Shown in pieces: positions 57,157 through 64,000 of a stretch of 64,000 nucleotides of DNA. The notes beneath the pieces are model-generated. The model was not told the DNA's origin, did not search any database, and worked only from the letters and a program-made list of their open reading frames with translations. Numbering within the stretch: position 1 is the first letter of the stretch; the number at the start of each line of letters is the position of its first letter. The stretch is from contig DEVL01000004.1 in assembly GCA_002363385.1 (NCBI GenBank), positions 425,179 to 489,178 of the forward strand, read 5' to 3'. Made by a program: the position numbers and the translations under genes. The DNA is from Stenotrophomonas maltophilia (GTDB lineage Bacteria > Pseudomonadota > Gammaproteobacteria > Xanthomonadales > Xanthomonadaceae).

Positions 57157-57452
57157 GACCGGTCTGCTGTAAGAGAGTTGCGGCGACAAGCATCGCCGAA
57201 AGCGTGAAAAATGCTGTGATAGGACGGATTGTCGGCCACCCGCCACTCCGGATGCCACTGCACGCCGACCAAGAAACGATGCGCGGCGCTGCGGGCGTCG
57301 TCGATCAGGCCATCCTCGGCGACGGCCTCGATCTGCAGGCCCTCGGCCAAGCGATGCTGGCGGTTGCCTGGCCATCCAGGCGGCCGGCCACTGCGGTGAT
57401 GGCCCAGCATCGTGCTGTCGGTGGGCAGGCCGACCCAAGAGGGCGAGACCAT
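57153..57452 (-). pseudogene. puuD: internally deleted gamma-glutamyl-GABA hydrolase (puuD remnant)
   Basis: A 99-codon ORF that joins two ends of a PuuD-like class I amidotransferase. Residues ~1-20 (MVSPSWVGLPTDSTMLGHH) match the family N-terminus. Residues ~34-99 match the C-terminus, including VGVQWHPEW with the catalytic His and Glu. The roughly 150 residues between them, including the nucleophile Cys of the CRGxQ motif, are missing, so hydrolase activity is impossible. The frame is unbroken, and its stop overlaps the puuA ATG by 4 bases. Either it is a recent in-frame deletion or the short peptide is kept to couple puuA translation. Confidence 0.8.
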
Positions 57453-57647
57453 GCGTCATGCTCGGATGACCTGCAGCCACGTTACGCCTGCGCGCAGACG
57501 TCGCGCAACACAGCGCCACACCCGCCGCGCGCGTCCCTCACACGCAGGCGGCAGCCGCTGCGACAGACTGCCCCCTGTCCCGCGCGCCGGTTGCTGGCAT
57601 TCTTTGTCCATGATTGTTGTCCTGTCCTCTTCCCGCCGGTGCCCGGC

Positions 57648-58934
57648 ATGACTGCCGCCGGCGAGGCGCATGCGCCCAGCTGGTACGCCGACAGCGTGCC
57701 TGCCGTTGCGTTGCGCGCACCGCTGAGCGGTGACCTGAAGGCCGATGTCTGTGTGCTCGGCGCCGGCTACACCGGCCTGTCCGCCGCGCTGACCCTGGCC
57801 GAGCGTGGCTACCGCGTCGTGCTGTTGGAGGCCCACCGGGTCGGCTGGGGCGCCTCCGGGCGCAATGGCGGCCAGGCCATCGTCGGCTATGGCTGTGAAG
57901 TGGACACGCTCGAACACCTGGTCGGCGCCGAGGACGCGCGGACGCTGTTCGCGTTTTCGCGCGACGGCATGCGCCTGCTGCGCGACCGCATCGCCCGGCA
58001 TCAGATCGACTGCGACTGGCGCGATGGCCACGCCAGCGTGCCGATCAAACCCCGTCAGGAGCGCGTGTTGCGCGCCGGGCTGATCGATCTGGCCCAGCGC
58101 TACGACTATCCCCTGCAATGGTGGGACCGCTCACAGTTGCGCCGTCAGCTCGACAGCCCGCGCTACCGCGGGGCCATGTTCGACCCTCACAGCGGCCACC
58201 TGCATCCCCTGGCTTACGCACAGGGCCTGGCCCGCGCGGCCGAGGGTGCCGGGGCGGTGATCCACGAGCAGTCCCCGGTCCTGCAGCTGATCCGTGGGGC
58301 GCGGCCGCAACTGCGCACCGCGCACGGTACGGTAACCGCCGACCATGTGGTGATCGCCGGCAACGCTTGGCTGGAAGGCATCGCGCCGGAGCTGGAATCG
58401 CGGATCATGCCGGTCGGCACCTATATCGGCGCCAGTGCGGTGCTTGGGCAGGCGCGGGCACAGTCCCTGATCCGCAATGACATGGCCGTGGCCGATGTCA
58501 GCTGGGCGCTGGACTATTTCCGGCTGAGCCGCGACCACCGCCTGCTCTTCGGCGGCCAGGCCAGCTACTCCGCCCTGCCTCCGCCGGGTCTGCGCGGGGT
58601 CATGACCCGGCGCATGCGCGCGGTGTTCCCGCAGCTGGCCGATGTGGAGCTGGAGTACGTATGGGGCGGCTACGTGGACATCACCCGCAATCGCGCCCCG
58701 CACTGGGGCCGGTTGACGCCGAATGTCTATTTCGCGCAGGGTTTCTCGGGCCATGGCGTAGCCGCTGCCGGGCTGGCCGGGCAGGTGCTGGCCGAGGCCA
58801 TCTCCGGGCAGGCCGAGCGCCTGGATGTGTTTGAACGCATTCCCCACCGGCCGTTCCCTGGGGGACGGATGCTGCGAACGCCGCTGCTGGTGGCGGCGAT
58901 GTCCTGGTACAAACTGCGGGACGCGTTGTGGTGA
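57648..58934 (+). CDS. puuB: FAD-dependent gamma-glutamylputrescine oxidase
   Basis: A 428-residue DAO-family flavoprotein. The FAD-binding Rossmann motif VCVLGAGYTGLSAALTLAER lies near residue 35-55 and WGASGRNGGQ near 70. The C-terminal FAD-contact stretch is FAQGFSGHGVAAAGLAGQVL. It oxidises gamma-glutamylputrescine to the aldehyde with H2O2 release. It is divergent from puuA/puuD, with about 195 bp between starts. The ATG at 57648 is chosen; the long in-frame upstream extension overlaps the puuD remnant. Confidence 0.9.
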   Translation: MTAAGEAHAPSWYADSVPAVALRAPLSGDLKADVCVLGAGYTGLSAALTLAERGYRVVLLEAHRVGWGASGRNGGQAIVGYGCEVDTLEHLVGAEDARTLFAFSRDGMRLLRDRIARHQIDCDWRDGHASVPIKPRQERVLRAGLIDLAQRYDYPLQWWDRSQLRRQLDSPRYRGAMFDPHSGHLHPLAYAQGLARAAEGAGAVIHEQSPVLQLIRGARPQLRTAHGTVTADHVVIAGNAWLEGIAPELESRIMPVGTYIGASAVLGQARAQSLIRNDMAVADVSWALDYFRLSRDHRLLFGGQASYSALPPPGLRGVMTRRMRAVFPQLADVELEYVWGGYVDITRNRAPHWGRLTPNVYFAQGFSGHGVAAAGLAGQVLAEAISGQAERLDVFERIPHRPFPGGRMLRTPLLVAAMSWYKLRDALW

Positions 58935-58938
58935 GGGC

Positions 58939-59076
58939 TTAAGGGGCTTTCGGCGGGGGCGGCGGGTTAGGCGGCGGTGCCGGCCGGGTACTGTGCGGCG
59001 GCGGGTCCACGTTGGCCAACTCCGAGCGCCGCGGCGGCGGCGGCGGCGGATTAGATCCCTTGCGTAGCATCGGCAT
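58939..59076 (-). CDS. 45-residue poly-proline small protein overlapping the DUF6338-like gene
   Basis: ATG at 59076 (a second in-frame ATG is at 59070) lies inside the end of the upstream gene in another frame. The product is MPMLRKGSN, six Pro, RRSELANVD, PPPHSTRPAPPP, N, five Pro and KAP: about half proline. It has no signal or membrane helix. It overlaps the DUF6338-like stop by 26 bases, so translation is probably coupled. The low-complexity GCC/CCG repeat could also be chance, but the frame is open from start to stop and ends cleanly just after puuB on the other strand. Confidence 0.5.
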   Translation of the reverse strand: MPMLRKGSNPPPPPPRRSELANVDPPPHSTRPAPPPNPPPPPKAP

Positions 59077-59677
59077 TTAAGGGTACCTCCTCTGGAAACA
59101 CTTCAACCCACCTCACATCGGTTGCGTGGATAAGTATGCCATCCAATGCAACCAGATCGACCGGATCGCCGCTCTCCGTGATCCACGCTGGCATCTGAAT
59201 GTAGAACTGGCCCGTCGACGGATTAACCGGCCATTCCTTCGGCCAGCCCGTGAGGCGTCGTCCGTCAGTCAATTGGAGCACTACGTACGCAGGGTTTTTG
59301 TCCAGGACGCAGAACCATTCGCTGGGGTGTGAAGTGCGAGAGGTGAATCCCCTCTTCCTCAACCAAGAATGAAACGTATCCTTGTTGACCGCGGCGGCCG
59401 CCGCGGCACCCAGAACGATGGCGAGCAAGACGGAGCACACGATCTCGCTGGTCGACGTCCAGAAGCCTATGGCCCATAGCTCGCCAATCAGCTGCAGAAT
59501 CAGTTCGACAAACTTTGTTGCCGCATGCACAACAAAGGTGAAGACCAACGCCTCCACCGTCCGTTCGAACTGACCCGGTTTGGGATGGGAGGTCAGGCCG
59601 TAGAAGATCCATCCCGAAAGGAATCCCGGCAACAGGAATACAAGTAACGGTGCCGCCTCGGAAAAAAGGTTATCCAT
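59051..59677 (-). CDS. DUF6338-like membrane protein
   Basis: A 208-residue protein with three hydrophobic segments: LLVFLLPGFLSGWIFYGLT near the N-terminus, ALVFTFVVHAATKFVELIL, and EIVCSVLLAIVLGAAAAAAV. A cytoplasmic C-terminal domain of about 95 residues follows with AYVVLQLTDGRRLTGWPKEW and GQFYIQMPAW. LPGFL-x-x-WIFYGLT followed by a domain with W-P-x-E-W is how I recall the DUF6338 family, so the family call is from memory. The start at 59677 is supported by AAGGAG nine bases upstream; an ATG at 59716 is less likely. GC is lower than its neighbours. Function is unknown. Confidence 0.7.
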   Translation of the reverse strand: MDNLFSEAAPLLVFLLPGFLSGWIFYGLTSHPKPGQFERTVEALVFTFVVHAATKFVELILQLIGELWAIGFWTSTSEIVCSVLLAIVLGAAAAAAVNKDTFHSWLRKRGFTSRTSHPSEWFCVLDKNPAYVVLQLTDGRRLTGWPKEWPVNPSTGQFYIQMPAWITESGDPVDLVALDGILIHATDVRWVEVFPEEVPLNADATQGI

Positions 59678-59716
59678 CTGTTGCAGCTCCTTGATCACCG
59701 GCCCTGGGTGGGCCAT

Positions 59717-60312
59717 GGCTCAGTTGGGAGCTGTCGCGCCCCGTCACGTCTGCCCGACGATGCTATGAATCGGGCTCTTTCCAGTGCAGGCCGACCGTCA
59801 CACAATCACCAATAGGTGTGATTTACGTCATGGAAGCGAGGGTAGGCGGGCCGACCAGATGAGGATTACGCGCCCCCCTGACGATGCCGGGATTGCCCAG
59901 GTGTGCAATTGCATCGCCTATCGGTTGGAGATGCCCTCGCGGTGGGACGATGCTCGACTACGGGCGGGGGCGGCGCCTTGACGTTGCGTGTGGCACCTCG
60001 CCCCCCCTTCCCGACCCGGTCCGAACCCAGCCTGCGCCTGAACATAAGTTGTTGTCGGCGCGGGGGACTGTGGGAAGCACGTTGATTATTCGCGCACCAG
60101 GGGCCCTACCAGCAGCACGTAGTCCACGACGGGCCGAGATCTGGGCGGAAACCGGGATGGCCATCACCATTTCACGGCAGTGCAGGTCGAATCGCCGCAT
60201 TTGACGGCTCGCGTGTGCATACATCCGTTCGTCGTCGCCTTGATTGCATGCGCCCGAATCTACGGATACTGTCCCAGCTGACGGGGGTTCCGAACCGAGG
60301 AAATTCCGCCTT
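59717..60312. other. about 600 bp with no recognisable gene
   Basis: Short ORFs on both strands lack family character or good ribosome-binding sites. The part near 59795-59830 contains an imperfect inverted repeat (AATCACC/GGTGTGATT). This may hold the promoter of the DUF6338-like gene (minus) and of the MASE1 gene (plus), or decayed sequence. Confidence 0.5.
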
Positions 60313-61944
60313 ATGGCCAAAAGCAGGGGAGACGTGCGTTTGGATTGGTGGAGAAATGGACTTCAGTTGAATCTACGCATACGCCCGATCGGAATTGTCA
60401 TCGCGGTGGCATATGCCGTCGCCTGTTGGGCCGCGCGCCAAGTGTCGTTGGATCAGTTTTACCTGCCCGCGGGAGTTCGTGTTGCTGCCCTGTTGCTGTG
60501 TCCGCCACGCCTGTGGCTGTACTTGATCCTTGGCGAATACACGTATTTTGCTCAAATGCGATACCCGATGGTGGAGAAATACGGGCTGGCATGGGTCATT
60601 CTGGGATCGGCCTGCCTGATGCCCGCAGTTGCCGTTGTCGTGCGCCTGCATCGAAAAGTGATGTCCGCCACGACGGACCTATGGCTCCTGTCCATCGCCG
60701 CAACCTCCGCGATCGTCGCCACCGCGTTGAAGCTGGGCCTGTCTCATTTGCTTTGGCCAACGCCTCCCACTACACCTGTGTTGGCTAGCGCCGCCCGGTT
60801 CTTGCTTGGGGACTACATCGGCATCTTGAGCGTTGCGCCCCTTGCGCTGCTCTGGCTGAAGCGAAACGCACATTATGATTGGCGTGCCTGGTGCCACCCG
60901 CCGACGATTGCGTCGCTGGCATCCCTGCTCATCCTGAGCACGGCTACCCTGCTGATTTCCAACGAGTCAGCGACAGTCAGGAACAGCCTGCAGCTGATGA
61001 TGGCCCTGCCGGCCACAGCACTGACCTGCTTGCATGGCTGGCGAGGTGCGGCTGTCGGGGTGCCGTTGCTTACCTTGCTCATCAGCGTGACGATACCCGG
61101 CACGGGGCTGCCCGGTTCGTTCGATGCGCGCGCTTTCACGACACAGCAGCTGATTGCGATCACAGGAACCGCTCTGCTGGCACTGGGCTCGCGGATAACC
61201 CACTTTTACCATCAATATGCCACGCGCGACCGTGACCGAAAGCAGGTTGTAACCTTGTCACGAGCTGCGCATATCGCAAGCGAGATGGATTTGCGGGAAC
61301 GCGCACTGGACCTTCGCCGGATCGCCGATGGCATCGAATACTCCATCATCGACGCCGTCGAGCTGATGAAAGTAAACGGCCACCACGAAGCAGCCGACAG
61401 GTTACTGCACTCGTCGATGACGCATTCCCGTCAGTTCCGCGAGCAGGCCAGCATGGTGTATCCCACCGCCTTGGAGCAGGTGGGTCTCTACCTCGCCCTG
61501 CAACTCGGCGGTGTCCGCGACGCTTGGGATGCCACCGATCGCATGGGACACCCACGTCTGGACGGCGACCCTTGCCAGCTGAGCGTGGGTCTCCAACTGG
61601 CCGCCTATCGGACTCTCACCGAGGCTGCAACGCTGCTGCTGAAGCACGAGCATGGGCAGATTCGTACGCGTGCGCGCTGCGGACTCTTCCGACAGCAGCG
61701 CGGCATCGTTGTGATCGTGGCACTGCTTGACGGGGACCGCCATCTCTCCGAACAGACCATGACGATGGCGGTGGAGCGACTGACCGCGCGAACCCTGACC
61801 TATGGCGGTACGGTGCAGTGTCGACGCAATCGCATCAGGATGCTTCTTGTCGAGATGCCTGGAAGCACTTCTGACCGCGCCCGACCGGCGCCCCTGGCCC
61901 TGCACGCGCCCCAACCGTTGAGCGGGAATGAGATCGCACCGTGA
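60313..61944 (+). CDS. MASE1-domain membrane protein with degenerate kinase-like C-terminus
   Basis: A 543-residue protein. The first ~300 residues form about eight transmembrane helices of the MASE1 type (QFYLPAGVRVAALLL; FLLGDYIGILSVAPLALLWL). A cytoplasmic region follows with RIADGIEYSIIDAVELMKV and a segment shaped like a NarX-type ATPase fold (LQLAAYRTLTEAATLLLKHE). The N-box Asn is not evident and the DxGxG box reads LLDGDRHLSE, so ATP binding is doubtful. The ATG at 60313 follows GAGGAA by ten bases; a TTG at 60244 is an alternative. It is probably a membrane sensor or pseudokinase regulator. Confidence 0.75.
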   Translation: MAKSRGDVRLDWWRNGLQLNLRIRPIGIVIAVAYAVACWAARQVSLDQFYLPAGVRVAALLLCPPRLWLYLILGEYTYFAQMRYPMVEKYGLAWVILGSACLMPAVAVVVRLHRKVMSATTDLWLLSIAATSAIVATALKLGLSHLLWPTPPTTPVLASAARFLLGDYIGILSVAPLALLWLKRNAHYDWRAWCHPPTIASLASLLILSTATLLISNESATVRNSLQLMMALPATALTCLHGWRGAAVGVPLLTLLISVTIPGTGLPGSFDARAFTTQQLIAITGTALLALGSRITHFYHQYATRDRDRKQVVTLSRAAHIASEMDLRERALDLRRIADGIEYSIIDAVELMKVNGHHEAADRLLHSSMTHSRQFREQASMVYPTALEQVGLYLALQLGGVRDAWDATDRMGHPRLDGDPCQLSVGLQLAAYRTLTEAATLLLKHEHGQIRTRARCGLFRQQRGIVVIVALLDGDRHLSEQTMTMAVERLTARTLTYGGTVQCRRNRIRMLLVEMPGSTSDRARPAPLALHAPQPLSGNEIAP

Positions 61945-61985
61945 CAGGCTGGCTTAGGCGCTGTTGCACGTCTGCACCTGCGTGG

Positions 61986-62015
61986 CTCTGCAGGTGGCCG
62001 AGGCCACCTGCAGAG
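61986..62015. repeat. perfect 14-bp inverted repeat downstream of the MASE1 gene
   Basis: CTCTGCAGGTGGCC, a two-base centre, and GGCCACCTGCAGAG. It lies 41 bases after the MASE1 stop, between convergent genes. No T-run follows in either direction, so it is not a standard terminator. Confidence 0.8.
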
Positions 62016-62104
62016 GGTCCAGCACACGTCAGTCAGCGCACACAAGATACGCAGACCTGAAAGCAGCTGCGCGTGACGCAAGTATAGACGTCACTGGGGT
62101 CTAC

Positions 62105-62551
62105 TCAGCGACCGTCCCCAGGCAATTCAACAGACCATATTGCGTCGGCGCCCTCGCCGTAAACCACGAGTGAGAACTCCGGCCGCCGGTACACCTCATG
62201 CCGCACTGCGTTCGCAGGAAGCGACAACCGTTGTGATGGCAACGAGGTTCGTACGGTTGTCTTGCCCGCTGGCAAGGTGAAGAACTGATCTTCGATTCGG
62301 CCAAGAATCACGCGCACCTGCCCGGTCAGATCATTTACCTGGTAGTAGCGGATTCCATCACGCTCAAATCCAAAAACCAGCCAGTTCGGGTCCTGACTGA
62401 GATTGGCTGCAACCGGGTTTGAATCCCCCATGCCACTTTTCGCCATGGTCACCCCGTTACCGTCACTGGGGCAGCAACCCGCGGCTGCCACCAGCGGCAT
62501 CGATGACAAAGCCACAACCAACACCACACCTCGAATGCGTGAAATTCGCAC
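62105..62551 (-). CDS. small exported protein of unknown function
   Basis: A 148-residue protein with a signal peptide (ISRIRGVVLVVALSSMPLVAAAG) and CC directly after the cleavage region; AAGC could also act as a lipobox. The mature domain, about 120 residues, contains LVFGFERDGIRYYQVND and YRRPEFSLVVYGEG and looks like a small beta-rich fold. A GTG at 62551 has GGAGG five bases upstream; another GTG at 62557 overlaps that site. No family is recognised. Confidence 0.6.
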   Translation of the reverse strand: MRISRIRGVVLVVALSSMPLVAAAGCCPSDGNGVTMAKSGMGDSNPVAANLSQDPNWLVFGFERDGIRYYQVNDLTGQVRVILGRIEDQFFTLPAGKTTVRTSLPSQRLSLPANAVRHEVYRRPEFSLVVYGEGADAIWSVELPGDGR

Positions 62552-62557
62552 AGGCAC

Positions 62558-62889
62558 CTCCAGAATGGAAAGAATGGACTGCTTCCAAGCGATTCAATCT
62601 CCGGTGCACTTACTCGTACTGAAGGGTTCTGTCGCATCAGCACAGAAAATGCATCGACACGCAGCAACGCTCACATGCCCTCCCGGGAATGAATCGCTCC
62701 AGCAGCATATTGGCCGATATTGGCCAGCGCCATGTGCCGAGCGAAATCGGTGCAGGTCAAAGGTCCTTATACAGCGTTGTCAAAAGGGCGGAATTACGGA
62801 CATCCGTTCGACTGGCGATGCCCCCCCCTAAAGTTCCGTGTGAAACCGCCGCTATCTGTCCCGACCCCTCGGAACCGAGCGTACGCCTC
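62558..62889. other. 332-bp divergent intergenic region
   Basis: No gene is supported here. It holds the start regions of the exported-protein gene (minus) and of the diguanylate cyclase gene (plus). A short ATATTGGCCG/ATATTGGCCA tandem lies near 62710-62730. Confidence 0.5.
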
Positions 62890-64000
62890 ATGCCGGCACT
62901 GTTGCAGGGCGCTGTTCTCAGCGACCCCGGTGATGCCCTGCCCCAGCGGATCCTGCTGGTGGAAAACTCGCGCACGTTCACCAGCATGTTGCGCGAGGCG
63001 ATCGAGCAGCGGCTGGAGCTGCCGGTCTCGGTGGCGACCAGCCTGACCGAGGCCGGGCGGTTGCTGGATGAGGAACAGGGCTGGTTCCTGGTGCTGACCG
63101 GGCTGGTACTGGCCGATGGCGACCGCGACACCGTGGTGGACTACTTCCTCTCGCGTGGGCTGCCCACGGTGGTGGTCAGTGGCGTGTACGACGAGGACCT
63201 GCGCAAGCGTGTGCTGCAGCAGCAGATCATCGACTACGTGCTCAAGAACACGCCCGGCAGCATCGATTATCTGGTGTGGCTGGTGCAGCGGCTGGAGCGC
63301 AACCGGCGCATCGCCGCGCTGGTGGTGGATGATTCGATGTCCGCGCGGAAGTACGCTGCCTCCTTGCTGCGCATGTACGGCCATGACGTATACGAAGCGG
63401 CCGACGGCGCTGCGGGACTCAAGGCGATCGAAGCGCACCCGGCCATCCGGCTGGCGGTGGTCGACCAGGAAATGCCCGGCATGGAGGGCGTGGAGTTCAC
63501 CCGTCGCCTGCGCACGATGCGATCGCGCGACAAGCTCGCGGTGATCGGCATCTCCGGCAACACGGACCCTTCGCTGATTCCCCGCTTCCTCAAGAACGGC
63601 GCCAACGACTTCCTGCGCAAGCCTTTCTCACGCGAGGAATTCTTCTGTCGCGTGTCGCAGAACGTGGATCAGCTCGAGCTGATCGGCACCCTGCAGGACC
63701 TGGCCACCCGCGATTTCCTGACCGGCCTGCCCAACCGCCGCTGCTTCCTGGAGCAGAGCCAGCGCCAGCTGCCGCAGCTGCAGCTGGAGGGCGAGCAGGT
63801 GGCGGTGGCGATGATCGACATCGACCACTTCAAGCACATCAACGATACCCACGGCCACGAAGCCGGCGACGATGCGCTGCGCGCGGTGGCCGCTGCCGTG
63901 GCTGCGCATGCGCGCCATGAGGATCTGATCGCGCGCTTCGGCGGCGAGGAGTTCTGCCTGCTGGTGCCCGGCCTGGACGAGGGCCGCGCAGTGGCGTACT
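62890..64000 (+). CDS. two-receiver GGDEF diguanylate cyclase response regulator, 3' end missing
   Basis: 370 codons to the window edge. The first receiver (about 20-130) lacks the phospho-acceptor: the Asp position reads LTGL. The second receiver (about 140-260) is normal, with LVVDDS and acceptor Asp in AVVDQEMPGMEG. The GGDEF domain begins near 275 (TRDFLTGLPNRR) and has an active GGEEF motif. RHED lies five residues before it, the RxxD inhibitory site for c-di-GMP feedback. It should make c-di-GMP when phosphorylated. No kinase is adjacent; the PAS kinase at the left edge is 62 kb away. Confidence 0.93.
   Translation, partial: MPALLQGAVLSDPGDALPQRILLVENSRTFTSMLREAIEQRLELPVSVATSLTEAGRLLDEEQGWFLVLTGLVLADGDRDTVVDYFLSRGLPTVVVSGVYDEDLRKRVLQQQIIDYVLKNTPGSIDYLVWLVQRLERNRRIAALVVDDSMSARKYAASLLRMYGHDVYEAADGAAGLKAIEAHPAIRLAVVDQEMPGMEGVEFTRRLRTMRSRDKLAVIGISGNTDPSLIPRFLKNGANDFLRKPFSREEFFCRVSQNVDQLELIGTLQDLATRDFLTGLPNRRCFLEQSQRQLPQLQLEGEQVAVAMIDIDHFKHINDTHGHEAGDDALRAVAAAVAAHARHEDLIARFGGEEFCLLVPGLDEGRAVAY

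Noticed and set aside
57204..57647. N-terminal extension of puuB
   Set aside because: The frame is open but overlaps the antisense puuD remnant and lacks oxidoreductase character before the ATG at 57648.
58939..59677. Single gene split by a sequencing frameshift (DUF6338-like plus Pro-rich tail)
   Set aside because: The upstream ORF ends where the family appears to end, and the Pro-rich frame has its own ATG in the overlap, so two coupled ORFs is simpler; a frameshift is not excluded.

Overview
The window is about 66% GC chromosomal DNA from a gammaproteobacterium of the Xanthomonadaceae, most probably Stenotrophomonas or a close relative. The evidence is the gene order (pgsA-uvrC, kdsB-lpxK-msbA-exbD-exbB-comEC, purE-purK, nadC, sspA-sspB, petABC, miaB-phoH-ybeY-corC), an Oar-type TonB receptor, and three short GTAG-type REP palindromes like those described in S. 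maltophilia. No rRNA, CRISPR array, intact prophage or transposase was seen.

Layout. 1-2570 (minus): a KaiC-like double-RecA ATPase overlapping a PAS histidine kinase that runs off the left edge. 2700-3875: tRNA-Cys and three identical tRNA-Gly(GCC) genes, with a small exported protein between the second and third Gly copies. 3921-14979 (minus): pgsA, uvrC, an NHL/thioredoxin-like protein, then the envelope/DNA-uptake block kdsB, lpxK, msbA, exbD, exbB, comEC. 15132-18177: tRNA-Val, uvrB, a lone plus-strand FimT-like pseudopilin and tRNA-Asn. 18247-25220 (minus): a type IV pilus minor-pilin operon fimU-pilV-pilW-pilX-pilY1-pilE. 25383-30275 (minus): ppnN, preceded by a promoter-hairpin-terminator unit that looks like a small RNA or leader, then a large TonB receptor. 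30634-38117: grxD-SDR, sodB, purEK, a Trm112-like gene with nadC, DUF2272, DUF3301, sspA/sspB. 38278-42033 (minus): the cytochrome bc1 complex petABC and a lytic transglycosylase. 42153-49970 (plus): miaB, phoH, ybeY, two unknown envelope proteins, corC, DUF4105, corA.

50076-58934 is a putrescine-utilisation locus. On the minus strand it reads puuD remnant, puuA, potF, potG, potH, potI, sad-like aldehyde dehydrogenase; puuB is divergent on the plus strand. Together these would import putrescine, glutamylate it, oxidise it and oxidise the resulting semialdehyde. The hydrolase PuuD survives only as a 99-codon internally deleted ORF that still overlaps the puuA start codon.

58935-62889 is an accessory, less GC-rich stretch. 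It holds a DUF6338-like membrane protein followed by an overlapping 45-codon proline-rich ORF, about 600 bp without a recognisable gene, a MASE1 protein with an eroded kinase-like C-terminus, a perfect 14-bp inverted repeat, and a small exported protein of unknown function. The window ends in a REC-REC-GGDEF diguanylate cyclase gene cut by the right edge.

The observations most worth following up are the puuD remnant coupled to puuA, the membrane protein/poly-proline pair, and the candidate small RNA ahead of ppnN.
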